From: Strigamia acuminata
Taxonomy: Eukaryota; Arthropoda; Chilopoda; Geophilomorpha; Linotaeniidae
Assembly: GCA_949358305.1 (NCBI GenBank)
Contig: CASHSZ010000069.1
Location: forward strand, 1 to 64,000
Direction: 5' to 3'
Length of the DNA: 64,000 nucleotides
Shown here one piece after another: positions 20,551-31,590 of the stretch. The notes under the pieces are model-generated. The model saw only the letters and a list, made by a program, of their open reading frames with translations, was not told the origin of the DNA and made no database searches. Numbering within the stretch: the stretch's first letter is position 1; each line of letters opens with the position of its first letter. The translations under genes were made by a program, and so were the position numbers.

Positions 20551-23330
20551 GGTTGGTGACCGACCCACGGCGCGTTGCGGCGCGGTCGGAGCACGCGACC
20601 CAATCCCCCCCTCCCCCCGTCCCCAAAAAACCACGCCCCGAGGAACCCCGAGGTTCGGTTTCCGACCGGGTCGCCTCTTGATCCGACCCGGGGCGCGTCA
20701 CGGCGCGGTCGGAGGACGGCCCTCGCCCCCAAAAACCACACTCCGGGTCACGTGGTCTCGCACCCGACTCTCTCAGTTATCCCGTTACGGCCCTTGGCCG
20801 TAACGGGCCGTTACGGGATCGTGACGGGACCGTCGGCGGCCCGTTAACGGCCCGCACGGGCCGTGACGGGATCGTGACGGGACCGTTGGCGGCCCGTTAA
20901 CGGCCCGCACGCGCCGTGACGGGACCGTGACGGGACCGTCGGCGGCCCGTTAACGGCCCGTACGACTCCATGCGGGCCGTTGACGGGCCGTTAACGGGCC
21001 GTTAACGGGCCGTTAACGGCGTAAATCGAAAAAATCAACAACCGACAACACGTACGTGAAAACGCGTACAACATTCATAGACATTAATCTCGAATCCTGT
21101 TTTTGGTTTTACGCCGTTAACGGGCCGTTAACGGGCCGTTAACGGCCCGTTAACGGCCCGTTAACGGCCCGCGTGAGGTCGTACGGGCCGTCGGCGAGCC
21201 GAAGTCCGGGAACGAAGGCCGTGACGGGATCGTGACGGGACTGTCGGCGGCCCGTTAACGGCCCGCACGCGCCGTGACGGGACCGTGACGGGACCGTCGG
21301 CGGCCCGTTAACGGCCCGTGCGGGCCGTTGCGGGATCGTGACGGGATCGTCGACGGCCCGTTAACGGCCCGTGCGGGCCGTTGCGGGCCGTTGACGGGCC
21401 GTTGACGGGCCGTTAACGGGCCGTTAACGGGCCGTTACGGCGTGAATCGAAAAAATCAACAACCGACAACACGTACATGAAAACGCGTACAACATTCATA
21501 GACATTAATCTCGAATCCTGTTTTCGGTTTTGCCCCGTTAACGGGCCGTTAACGGGCCGTTAACGGGCCGTTAACGGCCCGTGCGGGCCGTTGCGGGATC
21601 GTGACGGGACCGTCGACGGCCCGTTAACGGCCCGTGCGGGCCGTTGCGGGATCGTGACGGGACCGTCAGCGGCCCGTTAACGGCCCGTGCGGGCCGTTGC
21701 GGGATCGTGACGGGATCGTCGACGGCCCGTTAACGGCCCGTGCGGGCCGTTGCGGGATCGTGACGGGACCGTCAGCGGCCCGTTAACGGCCCGTGCGGGC
21801 CGTTGCGGGATCGTGACGGGATCGTCGACGGCCCGTTAACGGCCCGTGCGGGCCGTTGCGGGCCGTTGACGGGCCGTTGACGGGCCGTTAACGGGCCGTT
21901 AACGGGCCGTTACGGCGTGAATCGAAAAAATCAACAACCGACAACACGTACATGAAAACGCGTACAACATTCATAGACATTAATCTCGAATCCTGTTTTT
22001 GGTTTTACGCCGTTAACGGGCCGTTAACGGGCCGTTAACGGCCCGTTAACGGCCCGCGTGAGGTCGTACGGGCCGTCGGCGAGCCGAAGTCCGGGAACGA
22101 AGGCCGTGACGGGATCGTGACGGGACCGTCAGCGGCCCGTTAACGGCCCGTGCGGGCCGTTGCGGGATCGTGACGGGATCGTCGACGGCCCGTTAACGGC
22201 CCGTGCGGGCCGTTGCGGGATCGTGACGGGACCGTCAGCGGCCCGTTAACGGCCCGTGCGGGCCGTTGCGGGATCGTGACGGGATCGTCGACGGCCCGTT
22301 AACGGCCCGTGCGGGCCGTTGCGGGCCGTTGACGGGCCGTTGACGGGCCGTTAACGGGCCGTTAACGGGCCGTTACGGCGTGAATCGAAAAAATCAACAA
22401 CCGACAACACGTACATGAAAACGCGTACAACATTCATAGACATTAATCTCGAATCCTGTTTTTGGTTTTACGCCGTTAACGGGCCGTTAACGGGCCGTTA
22501 ACGGCCCGTTAACGGCCCGCGTGAGGTCGTACGGGCCGTCGGCGAGCCGAAGTCCGGGAACGAAGGCCGTGACGGGATCGTGACGGGACCGTCAGCGGCC
22601 CGTTAACGGCCCGTGCGGGCCGTTGCGGGATCGTGACGGGATCGTCGACGGCCCGTTAACGGCCCGTGCGGGCCGTTGCGGGCCGTTGACGGGCCGTTGA
22701 CGGGCCGTTAACGGGCCGTTAACGGGCCGTTACGGCGTAAATCGAAAAAATCAACAACCGACAACACGTACATGAAAACGCGTACAACATTCATAGACAT
22801 TAATCTCGAATCCTGTTTTTGGTTTTACGCCGTTAACGGGTCGTTAACGGCCCGTTAACGGCCCGCATGAGGTCGTACGGGCCGTCGGCGAGCCGAAGTC
22901 CGGGAACGAAGGCCGTTACGGGATCGTGACGGTCCCGTCGGCGGCCCGTTAACGGCCCGTGCGGGCCGTTACGGGATCGTGACGGGACCGTCGGCGGCCC
23001 GTTAACGGCCCGTGCGGGTCGTTTTCGACCCGTTGCGGCCGTTTTCGACCCGTTGCGGCCCGTTTTCGACCCGTTACGGTCCTTGGCCGTAACGGGCCGA
23101 AAACGGGAAAACTGAAAAAGTCGAGTGCGAGACCACGTGACCCGGAGTGTGGTTTTTGGGGACGAGGGCCGTCCTCCGGCCGCGCCGCGGCGCGTCGTGG
23201 GTCGGGCGAGAAACGGCCCGGTCGGAAACCGAACCTCGGGGTTCCTCAAGGTGTGGTTTTTGGGACTGGGGGAGGGGAAAGAGACGTCCTCCGGCCGCGC
23301 CGCGACGCGCCGTGGGTCGGACAAGAGAGA
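20551..23330. repeat. Large foldback-like GC-rich block (edge copy)
   Basis: The most extended version of the block seen in every higher-order unit. Outer arms of about 240 bp (about 20570-20810 and 23076-23320) are inverted copies of each other; both hold ccaaaaaccacactcc-type cores. Between them are tandem GC repeats built on ggcccgttaacgggcc-like palindromes, interrupted five times by the same AT-rich loop of about 97 bp (starting near 21021, 21441, 21916, 22379 and 22737, i.e. every 358-475 bp). Main-array copies have one loop each. So the internal part has been tandemly amplified here, or the array copies derive from a reduced version. The open frames on both strands are repeat artefacts. 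Confidence 0.8.
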
Positions 23331-25290
23331 GAAAGACAACCTGGTCGGGGGGAGGGAAGTGGGCCGTTCTCCGACCACGTTGCAACGCGTCGCGAGTCCA
23401 CATTACTACGTGTATCTCAACAACCGTTCAACTTAAAGACTCGTACTTTGTTTAAAAAAAAAAGCCAACAGCCAGTTTAATTAAGGTGTCTACTTTGCCA
23501 CGAGAAGAAGCGGTATGACACGATCGCACTCGCTCGTCGGATTCCGCGAAACTCATCAACCCGGGGATTGCGCGCGGCAGCGCATAAAAAAACTCTTGAC
23601 CCGAAAATAACGTGGGGTTGTATGAAAACCTGGATTTGGTATTTCGTAAACACACGCGCCGACGCATGGGGAATGTGGGAGTCCCTCCCCTGTGTTCCGA
23701 ACGAGTCAATTTCGTCCCGAAAATATCCCGAAATTGCCGATATATGCATTTCGAGCCAGAAATATTGATCTTTATTTAAATGTTGATTGTTTAGCATTTT
23801 TTTTTACATTTCACCAATTTTCCTTATGTCCTGCCTTCCTCGCTCATTTAACACCAAAATGGCCTGCATTGAGGATTATTCCCATAATCCTTTTCGCACG
23901 TATGGAGCGCAAACAGTCGCAATAAATGAATTCAGCGGAATTCGACCTTGAGTTTGCGACGCCATCTTGAATACGAGTAAAGCACAGAATGGTGTCAATC
24001 ATTCGAATTGATTAAAAATACAGACAAATCGATTAAAAACCAGCAAAAAACTAAATCGACAAAATCATTTAAAAATCAACAGATATCCATTTTGTTTGTT
24101 TTTGAACAAATTAAGAACTTTGAAAACACACCACAATTTTAAAAAGTAAACACTGGGGTCAAATAGGCGCCGAGACTCGTTTAAACGGGTGTGTGATGTG
24201 TGTCGCGGAGGCGGTGTGCGCGTTCGTGCGCAATATCGCGTGTAATGCGCACGTCTGAGTGAGCACGAGAAAAATGGTGCACGCTGGCGGTTTACCGATG
24301 TGTCGAAGTCGGCGTACGAGCGCGACTCGCGTCGTACGTCTCAGAAAACATAAATACGGTGGTTTGGTGTTTATATCTAACGCACCAAACATGAACCAAC
24401 TAGCAAATATACAAAACTAACAGTTATTTTAATAAAACAAGGTAACTTACATAGTTGAAACCAAAAAGGAATTTAAAGGTGACAAAAGACATTGCCGTCG
24501 CCATGTGCGCGCTCGCTTATGTCAAACTGGGAAAATTAATAAACGTCCCGGCAGCACGATAGGCTTTTTAAACGCACATTTCATTTTCACGTGAACAAAA
24601 CATGACGTTTAGTACTGCTCCAACATCTCCCCAACAACACCGACCGTTCCCTTTCTGACCGACAGCACCCCGTTGAAATCCGGGCTGATTCCCGCCTTGG
24701 AGATGACCACCGAAGGCGAGAACCAAGACGCGGTCGTGGCAAAGGATATGCCCGAAACCCCGACCTTCTTTGTAGACAAGGAGTTGGACGCCGATGAGCG
24801 TTGGACGCGGGCACCGTCCACGCACGCCCGTGCACGCGCGATGTACTTTTTGCAATATCTGACAAAACTTGCCCGACGCTTAAGAAAGAACCGCGCATGA
24901 ATCGAGCAAAATTCCCACATAATTTGTATAAAAAGCGGTCCAACTCATAAATTGAAGCTCTCGTGCAGCGCAGTGAATTCAAACAATGGCGACAGAGAAA
25001 TTAAAAACAAGTCTAATTTATTCGACATAGGAACACTGGTGTACAATAGAAAATGCGTGTGTGGTGCAACAATTGAAATTGCACGCGCTCAAAACAATTA
25101 GCAAAATAAAATCATACAAAACATCGAGACTGACGAGAGAGACGAGAGTCCACGCGATATACTCGCGTGGGCGCGTGTTGAACGTGCGCACGACGCGCAA
25201 GAACCGCACAAACTGAGTCGAGGAACCACTAAAATTAAACACATGTCCGATGCAAAAACAATTATCAATAAATACATCATTATCGTTGCT
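23331..25290. other. Low-copy interlude between two satellite blocks
   Basis: About 1.9 kb without obvious internal repeats. AT-rich stretches alternate with CpG-rich ones (around 24180-24340). A plus-strand frame open from about 24613 to 24897 (95 codons) has an exon-like acidic composition (including EGENQDAVVAKDMPE) but no ATG near its start and no family I recognise; its last third (from about 24805) resembles degenerate satellite. Nothing else is supportable as a gene. Confidence 0.4.
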
Positions 25291-26881
25291 GTTTGCAAGG
25301 AAATTGCCAAAAGTCGGTGACTGGCGGCGGGGCGAGTCCCGGGCGGAGGGGCGAGCATTGGCGGCCGAGAGGGAGAGAGAGGACGGCCGGGGCTCCCGCC
25401 GACGGTCGTAGGGGCGAGCCTTGGCGGGTTGGACGTGCGCATCGTCCACGCACGTGGGCGCGTGATTTACTGGCGCGTTGGACGAGTTCTAAAAAAATTC
25501 TCCAAAATCTGACAAAACTGGCAACGATTTTTGATAAATTTCCACGGAATTTCAGCAATATTTTGCGAGACATTTCTGCCCGATTGGACGGGCTTCTGTA
25601 AAACAGTGTTCTTAAAATCTGTGGAAATCAATTAAATGTCGTTAAAAATCGTTGCAAGTTTTGTCAGATTTTGGAGAATTTTTTTAAAACTCGTCCAACG
25701 CGCCAGTAAATCGAGCTCCCACACGCGCCCACATGCACGTCCAATCCGCATGGGCACTGTCACATCGGACGTTTGTTGCGTGCAAAACTTGCACCGACTT
25801 TTGGCCATTTTTGGTTAAACTTCCGCACAATTTCTGCCCGATTGGACACTGAGGTTCGGTTTCCGACCGGGTCGTTTCTTGTCCGACCCGCGGCGCGTCG
25901 CGGCGCGGCCGGAGGACGGCCCTCGTCCCCAAAAACCACACTCCGAGTCACGTGGTCTCGCACTCGACTCTTTCAGTTTTCCCGTTTTCGGGTCGCACGG
26001 CCAACAGGCCGTGACGGGCCGTAGCGGGTCGAAAACGGGCCGTTAACGGCCCGTTGACGGCCCGTTAACGGCCCGTTGACGGCCCGTTAGCGGCCCGCAT
26101 GAGGTCGCACGGGCCGTCGGCGAGCCGAAGTCCGGGAACGAAGGCCGTTACGGGACCGTGACGGGACCGTCGGCGGCCCGTTAACGGCCCGTGCGGGCCG
26201 TTACGGGATCGTGACGGGACCGTCGGCGGCCCGTTAACGGCCCGTACGACCCCATGCGGGCCGTTGACGGGCCGTTAACGGGCCGTTAACGGGCCGTTAA
26301 CGGGCCGTGACGGTGTAAATCGAAAAAATCAACAACCGACAACACGTACATGAAAACGCGTACAACATTCATAGACATTAATCTCGAATCCTGTTTTTGG
26401 TTTTACGCCGTTAACGGGCCGTTAACGGCCCGTTAACGGCCCGTTAACGGCCCGTTAACGGCCCGCATGAGGTCGTACGGGCCGTTACGGGGTCGTGACG
26501 GGACCGTCGGCGGCCCGTTAACGGCCCGTGCGGGCCGTTACGGGATAGTTACGGAACCGTCGGCGGCCCGTTAACGGCCCGTGCGAGCCGTTACGGGATC
26601 GTGACGGGACCGTCGGCGGCCCGTTAACGGCCCGTGCGAGCCGTTACGGGATTGTGACGGGACCGTCGGCGGCCCGTTAACGGCCCGTGCGGGCCGTTTT
26701 CGACCCGTTGCGGCCGTTTTCGACCCGTTGCGGCCCGTTTTCGACCCGTTACGGTCCTTGGCCGTAACGGGCCGAAAACGGGAAAACTGAAAAAGTCGAG
26801 TGCGAGACCACGTGACCCGGAGTGTGGTTTTTGGGGACGAGGGCCGTCCTCCGACCGCGCCGTGACGCGCCGCGGGTCGGT
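25290..26881 (+). repeat. Partial higher-order unit 0 (array edge)
   Basis: Diverged first unit without a complete trimer. Monomer sequence runs forward to about 25600 and then in reverse to about 25745, making a large imperfect palindrome centred near 25590. The GC-rich block is 25851-26881, with loop 26313-26409. Its left arm still contains 38 bp (about 25953-25990) that every later unit lacks, and it has two rather than four 53-bp repeats left of the loop. Confidence 0.8.
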
Positions 26882-29800
26882 CACCAACTTTTGTCAATTT
26901 TTGACAGATTTTCACGGAATTTCAGCGACATTTTACGAGACGTTTCTGCCCGATGGGACGGACTTCTGTAAAACATTGCTTAAAATCCATGGAAATTTAT
27001 CACATATTGACAAAATTCGGTGCAAGTTTTGTCAGAAATTAGGAAAAAACTTTTTTCAAAACTCGTCCAACGCGCCGGTAAATTGAGCGCCCACGTGCGT
27101 CGACAGTGGGCGCTTCAAAACCGCGTGGACACTGTCAGATCTCGGCACAGTTTGATGCGCCCAAATCTAGCAATACTTGCACCGACTTTTGGCAATTTGT
27201 GACAAATTTTCACAGAATTTCGGCAACATTTTACGACACATTTCTGCCCGGTTGGACACATTTCCACAGGTTTTTTGTAAAACGTTGCTAAAATTCTGTT
27301 GAATTTCATCAAAAATTGTGTCAAAAGTCGGTGACGGGCGGAGGGGCGAGCTCCGGGCGCCCGAGAGAGAGAGAGAAAGAGAGAGAGAGGGGACGGCCGG
27401 GGCTCCCGCCAACGGGCGGAGGGGCGAGCCTTGGCGGGTTGGGCGTGCACTATCTAGGCATGTGGGCGCTCGATTTACCGGCACGTTGGACAAGTTTTGA
27501 AAATTTTTTTTTCCTAATTTTTGACAAAATTAGCACCGAATTTTGCCAATATTTGATAAATTTCCACGGAATTTTATCAATGTTTTACAAAAAACCCCTG
27601 GAAATGTGTCCAATCGAGCAGAAATGTCTCGTAAAATATCGCTGAAATTTGTCTAAAATTGACAAAAAATCGGTGCAAGTTTTGCTAGATATTTGCCCGG
27701 ATCAAACTGTGCCCGAAACCGCCCGATCTGACAGTGTGCACGCGGGCTGGACGTGCCCACTGTCCCCGCATGTGCACTCGCCGGCGCGTTGGACGAGTTT
27801 AAGAAGATTTTATCAATTTCTGACAAAACTTGCATCGATTTTTTGTCAATTTTTGATAAATTTCCCCAGAATTTTAGCAATAAAACCTTTGAAAATGTAT
27901 CCAAAAGAGCAGAAATGTCCTGTAAAATATTGCTGAAAATCTGTTGAAATTCATCAAATATTGACAAAAATCTGTGACGAGCGGAGGGGCGATCCTTTGG
28001 CGGCCGAAAGAGAGAGGGGGGACGGTCGGGGCTCCCGCCGACGGGCGGAGGGGCGAGCCTTGGCGGCCGAGAGAGAGAGAGAGAGAGGACGGCCGGGGCT
28101 CCCGCCGGCGCACTGTCCACGCATGGGCGCGCTCGATTTACTGGCGCGTTGGACGAATTTTAAATTTTTTGTTTCCTATTTCTGACAAAATTTGCACCGA
28201 CTTTTGGCAATTTGTGACAAATTTTCACAGAATTTCGGCAACATTTTACGACACATTTCTGCCCGGTTGGACACATTTCCACAGGTTTTTTGTAAAACGT
28301 TGCTAAAATTCCGTTGAATTTCATCAAAAATTGTGTCAAAAGTCGGTGACGGGCGGAGGGGCGAGCTCCGGGCGCCCGAGAGAGAGAGAGAAAGAGAGAG
28401 AGAGGGGACGGCCGGGGCTCCCGCCAACGGGCGGAGGGGCGAGCCTTGGCGGGTTGGGCGTGCACTATCTAGGCATGTGGGCGCTCGATTTACCGGCACG
28501 TTGGACAAGTTTTGAAAATTTTTTTTTCCTAATTTTTGACAAAATTAGCACCGAATTTTGCCAATATTTGATAAATTTCCACGGAATTTTATCAATGTTT
28601 TACAAAAAACCCCTGGAAATGTGTCCAATCGAGCAGAAATGTCTCGTAAAATATTGCTGAAATTTGTCTAAAATTGACAAAAAATCGGTGCAAGTTTTGC
28701 TAGATATTTGCCCGGATCAAACTGTGCCCGAAACCGCCCGATCTGACAGTGTGCACGCGGGCTGGACGTGCCCACTGTCCCCGCATGTGCACTCGCCGGC
28801 GCGTTGGACGAGTTTAAGAAGATTTTATCAATTTCTGACAAAACTTGCATCGATTTTTTGTCAATTTTTGATAAATTTCCCCAGAATTTTAGCAATAAAA
28901 CCTTTGAAAATGTATCCAAAAGAGCAGAAATGTCCTGTAAAATATTGCTGAAAATCTGTTGAAATTCATCAAATATTGACAAAAATCTGTGACGAGCGGA
29001 GGGGCGATCCTTTGGCGGCCGAAAGAGAGAGGGGGGACGGTCGGGGCTCCCGCCGACGGGCGGAGGGGCGAGCCTTGGCGGCCGAGAGAGAGAGAGAGAG
29101 AGGACGGCCGGGGCTCCCGCCGGCGCACTGTCCACGCATGGGCGCGCTCGATTTACTGGCGCGTTGGACGAATTTTAAATTTTTTGTTTCCTATTTCTGA
29201 CAAAATTTGCACCGACTTTTGGCAATTTGTGACAAATTTTCACAGAATTTCGGCAACATTTTACGACACATTTCTGCCCGGTTGGACACATTTCCACAGG
29301 TTTTTTGTAAAACGTTGCTAAAATTCCGTTGAATTTCATCAAAAATTGTGTCAAAAGTCGGTGACGGGCGGAGGGGCGAGCTCCGGGCGCCCGAGAGAGA
29401 GAGAGAAAGAGAGAGAGAGGGGACGGCCGGGGCTCCCGCCAACGGGCGGAGGGGCGAGCCTTGGCGGGTTGGGCGTGCACTATCTAGGCATGTGGGCGCT
29501 CGATTTACCGGCACGTTGGACAAGTTTTGAAAATTTTTTTTTCCTAATTTTTGACAAAATTAGCACCGAATTTTGCCAATATTTGATAAATTTCCACGGA
29601 ATTTTATCAATGTTTTACAAAAAACCCCTGGAAATGTGTCCAATCGAGCAGAAATGTCTCGTAAAATATTGCTGAAATTTGTCTAAAATTGACAAAAAAT
29701 CGGTGCAAGTTTTGCTAGATATTTGCCCGGATCAAACTGTGCCCGAAACCGCCCGATCTGACAGTGTGCACGCGGGCTGGACGTGCCCACTGTCCCCGCA

Positions 29801-31590
29801 TGTGCACTCGCCGGCGCGTTGGACGAGTTTAAGAAGATTTTATCAGTTTCTGACAAAACTTGCATCGATTTTTTGTCAATTTTTGATAAATTTCCCCAGA
29901 ATTTTAGCAATAAAACCTTTGAAAATGTATCCAAAAGAGCAGAAATGTCCTGTAAAATATTGCTGAAAATCTGTTGAAATTCATCAAATATTGACAAAAA
30001 TCTGTGACGAGCGGAGGGGCGATCCTTTGGCGGCCGAAAGAGAGAGGGGGGACGGTCGGGGCTCCCGCCGACGGGCGGAGGGGCGAGCCTTGGCGGCCGA
30101 GAGAGAGAGAGAGAGAGGACGGCCGGGGCTCCCGCCGGCGCACTGTCCACGCATGGGCGCGCTCGATTTACTGGCGCGTTGGACGAATTTTAAATTTTTT
30201 GTTTCCTATTTCTGACAAAATTTGCACAGACTTTTGTCAATTTTTGACAAATTTTCACGGAATTTCAGCAATGGGACGGACTTATGTAAAACATCGCTTA
30301 AAATCTGGAAATCTGTCAAATCTTCTTTAAATTTATGCAAGATATTGGGAAATTTTGGTTTAACTCGTCCAACGGGCCGGTAAATCGAGCGCCCACACGC
30401 GCCCACATGCACGTCCAACCCGCATGGGCACTGTCACATCGGACGTTTGTTGCGTGCAAAACTTGCACCGACTTTTGGCCATTTTTGGTTAAACTTCCGC
30501 ACAATTTCTGCCCGATTGGACACTGAGGTTCGGTTTCCGACCGGGTCGTTTCTTGTCCGACCCGCGGCGCGTCGCGGCGCGGCCGGAGGACGGCCCTCGT
30601 CCCCAAAAACCACACTCCGAGTCACGGGTCGCACGGCCAACAGGCCGTGACGGGCCGTAGCGGGTCGAAAACGGGCCGTTAACGGCCCGTTGACGGCCCG
30701 TTAGCGGCCCGCATGAGGTCGCACGGGCCGTCGGCGAGCCGAAGTCCGGGAACGAAGGCCGTTACGGGACCGTGACGGGACCGTCGGCGGCCCGTTAACG
30801 GCCCGTGCGAGCCGTTACGGGATCGTGACGGGACCGTCGGCGGCCCGTTAACGGCCCGTGCGAGCCGTTACGGAATCGTGACGGGACCGTCGGCGGCCCG
30901 TTAACGGCCCGTGCGGGCCGTTACGGGATCGTGACGGGACCGTCGGCGGCCCGTTAACGGCCCGTGCGACCCCATGCGGGCCGTTGACGGGCCGTTAACG
31001 GGCCGTTAACGGGCCGTTAACGGGCCGTGACGGTGTAAATCGAAAAAATCAACAACCGACAACACGTACATGAAAACGCGTACAACATTCATAGACATTA
31101 ATCTCGAATCCTGTTTTTGGTTTTACGCCGTTAACGGGCCGTTAACGGCCCGTTAACGGCCCGTTAACGGCCCGCATGAGGTCGTACGGGCCGTTACGGG
31201 GTCGTGACGGGACCGTCGGCGGCCCGTTAACGGCCCGTGCGGGCCGTTACGGGATAGTTACGGAACCGTCGGCGGCCCGTTAACGGCCCGTGCGAGCCGT
31301 TACGGGATCGTGACGGGACCGTCGGCGGCCCGTTAACGGCCCGTGCGAGCCGTTACGGGATTGTGACGGGACCGTCGGCGGCCCGTTAACGGCCCGTGCG
31401 GGCCGTTTTCGACCCGTTGCGGCCGTTTTCGACCCGTTGCGGCCCGTTTTCGACCCGTTACGGTCCTCGGCCGTAACGGGCCGAAAACGGGAAAACTGAA
31501 AAAGTCGAGTGCGAGACCACGTGACCCGGAGTGTGGTTTTTGGGGACGAGGGCCGTCCTCCGACCGCGCCGTGACGCGCCGCGGGTCGGT
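26882..31590 (+). repeat. Higher-order unit 1, long form (3 trimers, 4709 bp)
   Basis: Starts with an inverted monomer piece (about 26882-27179), then trimers at 27180, 28195 and 29210, a second inverted piece (about 30225-30524) and the GC-rich block (30525-31590, loop 31033-31129). The right arm has ggtcctcggccgt where other units have ggtccttggccgt. Confidence 0.9.
30525..31590. repeat. Foldback-like GC-rich block (representative of nine in the array)
   Basis: Order: left arm with ccccaaaaaccacactcc; gttaacggcccgttgacgg repeats; four copies of a 53-bp repeat (gtcggcggcccgttaacggc...cgtgacgggacc); ggcccgttaacgggcc-type palindromes; a 97-bp AT-rich loop (31033-31129); palindromes again in inverted order including ccgcatgaggtcgtac, which mirrors gtgcgaccccatgcgg on the other side; further 53-bp repeats; three ttttcgacccgtt repeats; and the right arm, an inverted copy of the left. 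The others are 25851-26881, 34219-35295, 37924-39009, 42651-43705, 47349-48414, 51043-52128, 54758-55843 and 59485-60561. Drosophila FB elements have similar tandem-repeat-filled inverted arms around a loop; no protein is encoded here. Confidence 0.8.

Noticed and set aside
20780-23100. CRISPR-like array (regular repeats with spacers of about 97 bp)
   Set aside because: The 'spacers' are all the same sequence, repeat units are GC palindromes of varying number, and the context is eukaryotic.
25018-25601. Overlapping minus- and plus-strand frames of 97-143 codons at the array edge
   Set aside because: They read through degenerate satellite and GC-rich repeat in several frames at once, with no recognisable protein.
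26700-26760. CENP-B box in the ttttcgacccgttgcgg repeats
   Set aside because: The TTCG half matches, but the central A and the CGGG half do not.
27653-28120. 155-codon minus-strand open frame repeated in every 1015-bp trimer
   Set aside because: Conservation is equal in all frames and on both strands and reflects nucleotide homogenisation. The translation is low-complexity where it crosses GA tracts, and it has no codon bias or known domain.
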